From: Bacteroides bouchesdurhonensis
GTDB lineage: Bacteria; Bacteroidota; Bacteroidia; Bacteroidales; Bacteroidaceae
Length of the DNA stretch: 64,000 bases
NCBI RefSeq assembly: GCF_900155865.1
Contig: NZ_LT707006.1
Location: forward strand, 1,199,626 to 1,263,625
Reading direction: 5' to 3'
The position numbers and the translations under genes are program-made. The notes below the pieces were generated by a model, which ran no database searches, was not told the origin of the DNA, and saw only the letters and a list, made by a program, of their open reading frames with translations. Shown here in pieces: positions 53,743 through 61,267 of the stretch (position 1 is its first letter; every line of letters begins with the position of its first letter).

Positions 53743-54315
53743 CTATTGTTTGCGAACGACTCTTTTTCGTATTCGGCTAAGTGTTTCGGGACGGATCAGG
53801 AGATAGGAAGCAAGTTCTTTTAAAGTGATAAGTTTTAGCAAGCCGGGGCAGCGGTTTAAGATTTCCAGGTAACGTTCTTCCGGCGTCAGGCTATACATTG
53901 AAATCATTCGGTCGTAGACTTCCCATAATAAGGTTTCGGCAATGTGGCGTCCTAAACGTTGATGTTCTACGTTGGCTTCATAAAACTCATTAACTTGTTG
54001 ATGAGTGAGTTCATATACAGTACAATCACATAAAGCTTGTATGTCTACGTTTGATCTATCTTGCAGTTGAACGGCAGGATAGTTGCCGACAAAAGACTCT
54101 TCAAAGGTATAGCCTACAATATTCACTTCTCCCAAACTATTGATACAACAGTATCTGAAAGAGCCGGAGGTTACAAATCCTAAAGTTTTGCAGATTTCTC
54201 CTTGTCGGACGAAGTATTCCCCTTTTTTATAACTAACAGATTTCCCCTGTTGGATTGTAAAGTCTATAACAGGGGAGAAATTGATATGTGAAGTGTATTT
54301 ATTAAAATCTTTCAC
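53743..54315 (-). CDS. Crp/Fnr family transcriptional regulator
   Basis: 190 residues. N-terminal cyclic-nucleotide-binding fold (GKSVSYKKGEYFVRQGEICKT cited by its KxGExFVRQGE core) and a C-terminal helix-turn-helix LKELASYLLIRPETLSRIRK near residue 165. It lacks the Cys residues of the FNR iron-sulfur type. Lies 10 bp from the aroA stop, so possibly co-transcribed. Target genes cannot be read from the sequence. Confidence 0.9.
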   Translation of the reverse strand: MKDFNKYTSHINFSPVIDFTIQQGKSVSYKKGEYFVRQGEICKTLGFVTSGSFRYCCINSLGEVNIVGYTFEESFVGNYPAVQLQDRSNVDIQALCDCTVYELTHQQVNEFYEANVEHQRLGRHIAETLLWEVYDRMISMYSLTPEERYLEILNRCPGLLKLITLKELASYLLIRPETLSRIRKRVVRKQ

Positions 54316-54325
54316 AATATAATAG

Positions 54326-55558
54326 TTACTTTACGTTTATTATTTGAAACCCAGCTTGCCTTAAATCTTCCCAATAATTAGGATATGATTTAGACACTAC
54401 TTCTGGTTCTACGATTTGAAGATTCGGATAGAGAATGGCTGCCGGGGCAAATGCCATTGCCATCCGATGGTCCTCGTATGTTTGGATCATTGGTGTTTGT
54501 TCAGGAGTACAACGTTCACCATTCCACATTAATACACTATCATTTTCTTCTTCGATAAGGTATCCTAGTTTTTTCAACTCATTTCTTAAAGCAGTAATGC
54601 GGTCTGTCTCTTTGATTTTTAGACTCTGTAAGCCAGTAAAACGGAAAGGAATATTCAACAATGCACAAGCTACAACGAATGTTTGTGCCAGATCTGGAAT
54701 ATCAACAAAGTCTTCGTCCAATCTTTTGGGTGCTTTACCAGTCTTTTTCAGCTTTATACCTTTAGCTGTAAATTCGGTGGTGATTCCCAATCGTGAGAAA
54801 ACTTCTGCTCCACGGCTGTCTCCTTGATAGCTCTGGTGAAATAATCCCAATAATTCTATTTCTGCTTTGGAAGATAATGCTGCAATCTGATACCAATAGG
54901 AGGCAGCACTCCAATCGCTTTCTACAGTAAAAGGAATACTCTCGTATGGTTGTGGTGCAACAGAAATACGGTTAGGAGCAGTCCATGCGGCTTTTGCTCC
55001 AAAATCATTCATTAATTGTAATGTAAGGTTGATATAGGGGCGTGAGATGATCTCTCCGCTTAATTGTAATGTTAGTCCGTTTTTGAGTACAGGTCCTATC
55101 ATTAATAAAGCGGAAATGTATTGGGAACTTACATTTCCTTTCAACGTGATTTCATTCTTTTTTAGTTCTGTCCCTATAATATGTAATGGAGGAAAACCTT
55201 CATTTCCTGTATATTCGATATCAGCTCCCAGTTCACGAAGAGCATTCACCAATATTTGTATGGGACGTTGCTGCATACGAGCAGTTCCTGTGATAGTACG
55301 TTCTCCTGAAGTAACACTTAGATAAGCGGTCAGGAAGCGCATGGCAGTTCCGGCAGCCAAGATATCGATCGTTTCCTTGTCTTCAGTCAAAGCCTTTATC
55401 ATAACTTGGGTATCATCACAGTCGGACAGGTTCTCAGGAGAATAAATACCTTTACCCAACGCATTGATGATGAGTGCGCGGTTGCTGATACTTTTGGAGG
55501 CTGGCAACTGGATTGTTGCTTTTACCATTGGCGGAGAGGTGAGTTTATAGCGTACCAT
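54326..55558 (-). CDS. aroA: 3-Phosphoshikimate 1-carboxyvinyltransferase (EPSP synthase)
   Basis: 410 residues from the ATG at 55558; the frame is open to 55636 but would then overlap the neighbouring gene. It makes EPSP from shikimate-3-phosphate and PEP. Motifs: LPASKSISNRALIINALG near residue 15, LAAGTAMRFLTAYL near 70, SSQYISALLMIGPVL near 147 and KIKETDRITALRNELKKLG near 315. A short Bacteroidetes-type AroA. Confidence 0.95.
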   Translation of the reverse strand: MVRYKLTSPPMVKATIQLPASKSISNRALIINALGKGIYSPENLSDCDDTQVMIKALTEDKETIDILAAGTAMRFLTAYLSVTSGERTITGTARMQQRPIQILVNALRELGADIEYTGNEGFPPLHIIGTELKKNEITLKGNVSSQYISALLMIGPVLKNGLTLQLSGEIISRPYINLTLQLMNDFGAKAAWTAPNRISVAPQPYESIPFTVESDWSAASYWYQIAALSSKAEIELLGLFHQSYQGDSRGAEVFSRLGITTEFTAKGIKLKKTGKAPKRLDEDFVDIPDLAQTFVVACALLNIPFRFTGLQSLKIKETDRITALRNELKKLGYLIEEENDSVLMWNGERCTPEQTPMIQTYEDHRMAMAFAPAAILYPNLQIVEPEVVSKSYPNYWEDLRQAGFQIINVK

Positions 55559-55598
55559 TCTAAGTATATTCTTTGTTATAGAGGGCAAAAGTAGAGAT

Positions 55599-56189
55599 TT
55601 ATTCGGAGACTTCCAACTGCTTACGACTCTTATCAAGTGAGTTGAAATAATATCTGTATCGGTGTTTCTGCTGATATCTTATTAGCCAGGGAATAATAAA
55701 AAGAAGTCCGACAAAGAGTATTAAAAGGAGTGACATACTTTTTAATTCATCTAAACTGCTAAAATACATGCAGATTAATCTGATGGCCATTCCATAAAAA
55801 TATATCAGATAGATCATAAAATCAAAATTGATCTTCCGTTTTAATTGTCTTTTAAGTATCCTATCAGAATCTGTGATTGAATATAAATCGGCTGATTTTG
55901 TATATAGTTGATAGTGTCTGATACTCGAAAGTAACAAATATAATAGAAAGGTGCTTGGTATCCATAGGCGAATAGAGAATCTTTCCATAATGATCGTATC
56001 TAAAGTACTGGTTGCCACTGAAATTATCAGGAAGATAGTAAATAGACAGATTAGAATTTTCTGACGATGTAATGTGTGAGAAATTACATTGCAGTGTTTT
56101 CTGCGTATAACCTCCTTTATATTAACCGGTTTCTCTTCGGTGTTAATATGTATTTCTTTCCAGAATTCTTTTAAATTATTTTCTTCCAT
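55599..56189 (-). CDS. Membrane protein, possible anti-sigma partner
   Basis: 196 residues with four membrane segments (ILICLFTIFLIISVATSTL, FSIRLWIPSTFLLYLLLSS, FMIYLIYFYGMAIRLICMYF, LLLILFVGLLFIIPWLIRY). N-terminal 35 residues soluble. Not recognised as a family. Overlaps the sigma-factor gene by 14 bp, and such pairs in Bacteroides are often sigma/anti-sigma couples; this is inference. Confidence 0.7.
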   Translation of the reverse strand: MEENNLKEFWKEIHINTEEKPVNIKEVIRRKHCNVISHTLHRQKILICLFTIFLIISVATSTLDTIIMERFSIRLWIPSTFLLYLLLSSIRHYQLYTKSADLYSITDSDRILKRQLKRKINFDFMIYLIYFYGMAIRLICMYFSSLDELKSMSLLLILFVGLLFIIPWLIRYQQKHRYRYYFNSLDKSRKQLEVSE

Positions 56190-56448
56190 CTTTTATCCGT
56201 TTTATGAGTTGCTTCTTGATTCTATTAATTTTCACTCCAACATTGGTTTCGGAAATATCTATTAAGATTGATATTTCTTTGTATTCGTAGCCTTCAAGAT
56301 AGAGAATGATAGTTGCTTTTTCTATATTGTCTAATTGATTAATTGCTTGGTATAATTGCTCTTTTCTGTCTGTCATGGAGTTATCTTCTGAATGTATATC
56401 ATGTATGAGATATTCTCTTGCTGATAGTTCGATGAATTCTTCTTCCAC
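56176..56448 (-). CDS. Short sigma-70 (ECF-type) factor, region 4 only
   Basis: 90 residues starting with GTG at 56448; a stop five codons earlier excludes a longer in-frame start. NQLDNIEKATIILYLEGYEY followed by KEISILIDISETNVGVKINR is an ECF sigma region 4 (LPxxxRxxxxLxxxxgxsxxEIAxxLgis...). Region 2, which binds the -10 element and core polymerase, is missing: an intact ECF factor has about 160 residues. Either a truncated gene or a specialised regulator. Translationally coupled to the membrane protein downstream. Confidence 0.7.
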   Translation of the reverse strand: MEEEFIELSAREYLIHDIHSEDNSMTDRKEQLYQAINQLDNIEKATIILYLEGYEYKEISILIDISETNVGVKINRIKKQLIKRIKDGRK

Positions 56449-56577
56449 TTCTTTTATTTTTTACTTATTATGGAAAGTTAGTCGTATTTGTATAGTTGAT
56501 TATTACAAAAGAAGAAATAAAAATCAAATAAACTTTTATTTTCAAATAGACTCAATGCTTTTATACACTTTGTAAAT

Positions 56578-57132
56578 TTATTTTTCTGGTGATTTATCGA
56601 ATGCTTTGATTAATGACTCTATATTACCTTTAAGTTCCTCATATTTGGCAAGAGGATCATCTGTATATATATATTGGACTATTTGGTTTTTATTTGCAAT
56701 ATATATGCGTGGAACTCCGCTTTTGGCGAATAAACTGTAAACAGTTCGGTCTTCTTGGGCCGAATAAGGTATTGTGTAGCGTTGTTCCTTCCAGAATTTT
56801 CCTACTATTTGTTCTCCTTGTTCACGACTAATTGTGAATATGACAATATCCTTATTGTCTTTGTATTCTATATACAACCTCTCTATAATAGGAAGAATAG
56901 CAATACAGTCTGGGCAAGTTACACTTATGAACACTATGAATGAAATTTTTCCTTCTAACGATTGGCTGGTAATTGTTTCACCAGTATTCAATCGTACAGA
57001 AAATGTGGGTAACTCATCATTCACTTGAATGTTAGCTCCGTTCGGTTCTTCATCGTCGTCTTGTATACATCCGGTTAAGAAGAATACAGATACGGTAAGT
57101 AGCAGTAAATAATTAACTATTTTTATTTTCAT
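56578..57132 (-). CDS. TlpA-like thioredoxin-fold lipoprotein
   Basis: 184 residues. Lipobox FLTGC (Cys22) followed by IQDDDEE. A redoxin domain from residue 40: FSVRLNTGETITSQSLEGKI, cited by its start, then FISVTCPDCIAILPIIERL with the CPDC redox pair and SGVPRIYIANK with the cis-Pro. Periplasmic or surface disulfide reductase or oxidase. It lies upstream of the sigma/membrane pair with 129 bp between. Confidence 0.88.
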   Translation of the reverse strand: MKIKIVNYLLLLTVSVFFLTGCIQDDDEEPNGANIQVNDELPTFSVRLNTGETITSQSLEGKISFIVFISVTCPDCIAILPIIERLYIEYKDNKDIVIFTISREQGEQIVGKFWKEQRYTIPYSAQEDRTVYSLFAKSGVPRIYIANKNQIVQYIYTDDPLAKYEELKGNIESLIKAFDKSPEK

Positions 57133-57261
57133 TGTTATTGTGTATATTACATAACAAAGATATTATAATGGTGTGAATATACGGGATATAGATGGTGATT
57201 ATTTTGTGAGAAATGGTACGAATATCTGTTGGCGGAGTAAATTGAAGTGGGGAATAAAACA

Positions 57262-57304
57262 AAAATCCTCGCCCCATATTTCTATGGGTACGAGGATTTT
57301 TTGT
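57262..57304 (-). terminator. Two-way terminator after the SQR-like gene
   Basis: AAAATCCTCG (57262-57271) pairs with CGAGGATTTT (57291-57300), with inner CCATA/TATGG; T-runs on both sides. Confidence 0.88.
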
Positions 57305-57338
57305 TAGATGTTTTTGTTATTTATGCTTTTCCGGATTT

Positions 57339-58712
57339 CTATGCAAACCCATTCAACATTCCGTAGAAATACATAGGTTTTAAGATGTGAACTTTCAGCC
57401 ACCAAGCTGCTCGTTGTTCTTTGGAAGTGTCGATTAGGTTGAACGGGAAAGAAATCTCCGGTTCTTTCTTGTAGTTGAATTCACATAATAGTACGTGTCC
57501 GTAATCTGTTACGATCGGGCAAGCGGCATATCCGTCGTATTTCTCTTCAGGTTCCTTACCTTCCATTAGTGAGATCAGGTTCTTGGCAGCAATTGGTACC
57601 TGTTTGCGGACGGCAGCTGATGTTTTACTGGTTGGGATTCCGGCAACATCTCCTAAAGAAATGATATTTGGGTAAGTCTTATGGACTAATGTTTCTTTGT
57701 CTACCATGACCCAAGCTTCGGCGGCCAGTTTTCCTTCCGTCCAGCCTAATCCGGCTTCACGTACGAAGTCGGGAGCCGACATGGGCGGCGTAAAATGAAG
57801 GAAGTCATAGTCTTCAATGAATGGCGTATAGACTTTCTGATCGCCTACGGTTTCAATCTTTTCGAAATGTACTTGTTTGGCAACTGTATCTACTCCTTTT
57901 ACACGAACATTCAGATTGATAGGGATGTTGCGTTCCTCGTAAATTTTCAATAGACGTGGAGTGAAGAAAGGAATGTCGTACAATTCTTTAGAGGCTGTGT
58001 AATAATGCATGTCTGCATTATCGCGTGTTCCTTGTTTACGAGTGTAATCATCTGTCAGTAAACATATTTTTTTAGGTGCACCTCCGCATTTGTGCTTTGT
58101 ATAGGTGTCGGTATAGATGGCTTTACCACCTGTCTTGCTGAATTCTTGTAAGGCTTTCCAAGTTTTTTGTGCACCTTCGAAATCATAGATGCTATGAGCA
58201 TTACCTTCTCCTAATGTTGCTTGTGTAATACCTTCAACCTTTTCCCAGTTAGTCTGAAGACCAGGTGTCAGGACTAAGAAGTCATATGCAATTTTACCAT
58301 TGTTTTTAGTTGTAACTTGGTTTTTATTTGGATCAATAGCAGCGACAGAATCTTTTATCCACTTGATGCCACTTGGCATACAGTCTTCTTGTTTCCTCCA
58401 TACTTCGTCGGGTTGGTAGACACCTGATGCGATCAGGGTGAATCCGGGCTGGTAGAAATGACGATCGCTAGGGTCGATTAATGTAATATCCGGTTCGTCC
58501 AACCAATCGTTTAGGCGGGCAGCCATGCTGATACCAGCAGCTCCTCCTCCGATAATGACAATTTTTCCTTTAGCGTTGCTTGAAAATTCTTTCGCCTTGT
58601 ATATGCCAACAGCGGTCACTAAACCTGCTGCTGCCATCAGTTTGAAAAAATGGCGGCGATTGATACCTTTCTTTTCAAATGTTTTTAGTAGATCTTCCAA
58701 TTCGTGGCTCAT
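57339..58712 (-). CDS. Sulfide:quinone oxidoreductase-like FAD protein with Tat-type signal
   Basis: 457 residues. N-terminal NRRHFFKLMAAAGLVTAVGI (residues 18-37) resembles a twin-arginine signal. Then KIVIIGGGAAGISMAARL (FAD loop near 50), a middle region with KHKCGGAPKKICLL, and the C-terminal NIISLGDVAGIPTSKTSAAVRKQ (second FAD contact). The pattern is that of SQR and flavocytochrome-c-sulfide dehydrogenases. Only some of the redox Cys are seen, so the sulfide role is likely but not certain. Stands alone; CAAATATA at 58738-58745 is a minus-strand -7 box. Confidence 0.82.
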   Translation of the reverse strand: MSHELEDLLKTFEKKGINRRHFFKLMAAAGLVTAVGIYKAKEFSSNAKGKIVIIGGGAAGISMAARLNDWLDEPDITLIDPSDRHFYQPGFTLIASGVYQPDEVWRKQEDCMPSGIKWIKDSVAAIDPNKNQVTTKNNGKIAYDFLVLTPGLQTNWEKVEGITQATLGEGNAHSIYDFEGAQKTWKALQEFSKTGGKAIYTDTYTKHKCGGAPKKICLLTDDYTRKQGTRDNADMHYYTASKELYDIPFFTPRLLKIYEERNIPINLNVRVKGVDTVAKQVHFEKIETVGDQKVYTPFIEDYDFLHFTPPMSAPDFVREAGLGWTEGKLAAEAWVMVDKETLVHKTYPNIISLGDVAGIPTSKTSAAVRKQVPIAAKNLISLMEGKEPEEKYDGYAACPIVTDYGHVLLCEFNYKKEPEISFPFNLIDTSKEQRAAWWLKVHILKPMYFYGMLNGFA

Positions 58713-58906
58713 GTTTATGAATGAATAATTTTATCTGCAAATATACAAATAACTAGGGAGAATTAATCATTAAAATGAAAACAGAAGTAGGAAGGAGTAT
58801 TATTTATTATTTCTGTCTCTTTAACTCGCAAAGTAGATTGAAATTCTTGTTAGTATGTTTGTTTGTTAATGTTCTTAAGACTATTAAAAAGAAAACCGGA
58901 AGTATA

Positions 58907-58939
58907 TTTGATTTATATGGGATAGAAATCTTATTTTTG
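58907..58939 (+). promoter_or_regulatory. Consensus Bacteroides promoter for the AlkZ-like gene
   Basis: TTTG (58907-58910), 21 bp, TATTTTTG (58932-58939). This places the start of transcription near 58946, 12 nt before the ATG at 58958, and rules out upstream ATGs in the same frame. Confidence 0.75.
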
Positions 58940-58957
58940 TGGATAAAATCGACTGAT

Positions 58958-60016
58958 ATGAATCTATTAACAATTCGTCTTTTAAATCAACAGTTATTAA
59001 ATCCACAATTTTGCCGACCTAAAGAATTAGTGTCTTGGATGGGAGCGATACAGGCTCAAGATTATACAATGGTAAAATGGGCTGTTGGGATGCGGTTAAA
59101 ATCAGCAACTATACAAACAGTGGAAAAAGCATTGCAAAAAGGAGAGATATTAAGGATTCATGTGATGCGGCCGACTTGGCATTTGGTGGTTGCAGAAGAT
59201 ATTCGGTGGATGTTGAAACTTTCTGCTCAACATATCAAGTCTGCGAATGACTCTTATGCTAAAGGACATAGTTTAGATATTACAGAGGAGGTTTATACAA
59301 AAAGTAATAACCTATTGGAAAAAATCTTATGTGGAAAGAAAAACCTCACTAAACAGGAAATAGCAGAACATTTTGAACGTGCCGGGCTTTTAGCGGATAC
59401 CTATCACATGACTCGTTTCATGGCACGTGCGGAAGTTGAAGGCATTATCTGTAGTGGTGAGTGTCAGGGAAGAAAACATACTTATATGCTTTTGGAGGAA
59501 CGTGTCCCTCCTGTACCGGAAATAACGAGGGATGAGGCTTTAGCCCGTTTGGCAAGAAATTATTTTCGTAGTCACGCTCCTGCCGTTTTGCAGGATTTTA
59601 TCTGGTGGTCCGGATTATCGATTTCTGAAGCAAAACAGGCTGTTTATCTGATAGAGTCTGAAATGATTACTGAACAGTGGAATAGCCAGACTTGGTATAT
59701 TCATAACTCTTGCCGCACTCGTGGTAAAATAGCTGATAGTTTACATTTACTCCCTCCATATGATGAGTACCTTCTAGGATATAAGGATCGGACGGACGTT
59801 CTACCTAAAGAATTCTACCCTAAAGCATTTACAAACAATGGATTATTTTATCCGGTATTACTTCATGAAGGGCATATTATCGGAAATTGGAACAAGTCAG
59901 TGAAGAAGGGGGGGATAAACTTGGAACATTCTTTTTTTCAGGAAAATGTTTGTTTAGAAGAAAGTTTATTAAGTAATGCGAAGGATAGATATAAGCAATA
60001 TCTTTCATTTTTATAG
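58958..60016 (+). CDS. Winged-helix DNA-binding protein, AlkZ-like (HTH_42)
   Basis: 352 residues from the ATG at 58958; the frame stays open back to 58775, but the promoter lies inside that part. N-terminal LLNQQLL, SWMGAIQAQDYTMVKWAVGM (the Q-A-Q-D-Y pattern of AlkZ/YcaQ), HVMRPTWHLVVAEDIRWML, then three winged-helix domains with LTKQEIAEHFERAG and the HTH_42 ending LLPPYDEYLLGYKDRTDVL. Relatives include DNA glycosylases that remove bulky or crosslinked bases; the QxQ catalytic motif appears as QAQ. Possibly a repair glycosylase. Confidence 0.82.
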   Translation: MNLLTIRLLNQQLLNPQFCRPKELVSWMGAIQAQDYTMVKWAVGMRLKSATIQTVEKALQKGEILRIHVMRPTWHLVVAEDIRWMLKLSAQHIKSANDSYAKGHSLDITEEVYTKSNNLLEKILCGKKNLTKQEIAEHFERAGLLADTYHMTRFMARAEVEGIICSGECQGRKHTYMLLEERVPPVPEITRDEALARLARNYFRSHAPAVLQDFIWWSGLSISEAKQAVYLIESEMITEQWNSQTWYIHNSCRTRGKIADSLHLLPPYDEYLLGYKDRTDVLPKEFYPKAFTNNGLFYPVLLHEGHIIGNWNKSVKKGGINLEHSFFQENVCLEESLLSNAKDRYKQYLSFL

Positions 60017-60040
60017 GAGTTATGGATAGTAACTCCTTTT
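60015..60040 (+). terminator. Terminator after the AlkZ-like gene
   Basis: AGGAGTTA (60015-60022) pairs with TAACTCCT (60030-60037), followed by TTT; the arm overlaps the stop codon. Confidence 0.7.
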
Positions 60041-60066
60041 AGATTGCATTAACATGGTTTTATTGC

Positions 60067-61236
60067 TTAGTTTAATTTGCCTGTTTTTATGCCGAAAGCA
60101 CAATAAGTTAAATACAACACGCATACTAACGTAACAAACACACCACCAATAATACCGACTTTCCCGATTGCTATACCAATAATAGGAGTGACTACTCCTC
60201 CACCCGCAATCGCAGTAATCATCAGACCAGAGATTTGATTAGCCTTTTCCGGTCTTGCTTGTAATGCCATTGAATAAATAATAGAGAATACTGAAGAGGC
60301 AAAGAAACCAACAGCACCAATACAAATCAGGTTTGTTATATCATTTTCTACGAATGCTAAGATCAATAAAGAGCAAAGACATGCGATTATGTTTACTCTG
60401 AAATACTTCATTTCGGCAATGCGTGCCAAGAAGAAAACGCCTAATAATGCCCCTATCGTACGAGTCAGGAAATAAACCTGTGGAGCGAATTTTACTTGTT
60501 CTGTTGTCCAGTTAAAACGTTCGGCCATTAGTTTAGAACTAATAAAGTTGGTAGCCACATCCACACCGACTATAAAGAAAATGCCAAGGAACAATAGCAG
60601 TATCTTTTTATCTTTCAACAAGAAAAAAGTATCACTAATAGGCAGTAGTTGTGTTGTGGCAGAATCTTCTCTCTTTATAGGAGTAGCCATTAGCCAAATT
60701 GCTGACAATAAGGTGATGCAACCTAATATCGGGAAACAATAATACCATTTATCATCTCCAAAATAAGCGACGGCAAACAGAACAATTTCCGGTCCGACAA
60801 GAGACGAAACAGCTTTAATCACTTGTCCTGCAGTCAGACTGCTGGTCAATAAATGTTGGTTGGTAATAACATTACTCAACAATGGATTCAGTGAAACTTG
60901 CAGAATTGCATTACCAATTCCTAGAAGAGCATAAGCGATCATGCAAGTTGCACTATTATAGCTGATTAAGGGCAATAACATACCTATTACAGTAATTGTC
61001 ATACTAAGTAATACTGTATTTTTACGTCCCCACTTGTTCATATGATTTCCGATAGGGATTCCTAAGAACAAGAACCAGATAAAAACAAGAGAAGGAACAA
61101 ATCCCGTCATAGCAGGAGACCAGCCGAAAGTACGTTGAACATAGTCGGAAGAAATTCCGACTATGTCACAGAATCCCATTACAAAGAAACCAAAAAGAAT
61201 GGGAAGAGTCGCTAATGTTGAATTTTGTGTTTTCAT
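60067..61236 (-). CDS. MFS sugar transporter (FucP-like)
   Basis: 389 residues, 12 membrane segments. N-terminal ILFGFFVMGFCDIVGISSDYVQ and PSLVFIWFLFLGIPIGNHMNKWGRKNTV, with the D-x3-GR loop typical of sugar MFS. It precedes a GH92 gene by 31 bp on the same strand and probably imports the sugar released (mannose). No sugar specificity can be read directly. Confidence 0.88.
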   Translation of the reverse strand: MKTQNSTLATLPILFGFFVMGFCDIVGISSDYVQRTFGWSPAMTGFVPSLVFIWFLFLGIPIGNHMNKWGRKNTVLLSMTITVIGMLLPLISYNSATCMIAYALLGIGNAILQVSLNPLLSNVITNQHLLTSSLTAGQVIKAVSSLVGPEIVLFAVAYFGDDKWYYCFPILGCITLLSAIWLMATPIKREDSATTQLLPISDTFFLLKDKKILLLFLGIFFIVGVDVATNFISSKLMAERFNWTTEQVKFAPQVYFLTRTIGALLGVFFLARIAEMKYFRVNIIACLCSLLILAFVENDITNLICIGAVGFFASSVFSIIYSMALQARPEKANQISGLMITAIAGGGVVTPIIGIAIGKVGIIGGVFVTLVCVLYLTYCAFGIKTGKLN

Positions 61237-61267
61237 GAATATCTTCTTATTTGTTTTAAGTAACTAT

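Noticed and set aside
58775-58957. N-terminal extension of the AlkZ-like protein
   Set aside because: A consensus promoter lies inside it, at 58907-58939, so those codons would not be transcribed from it.
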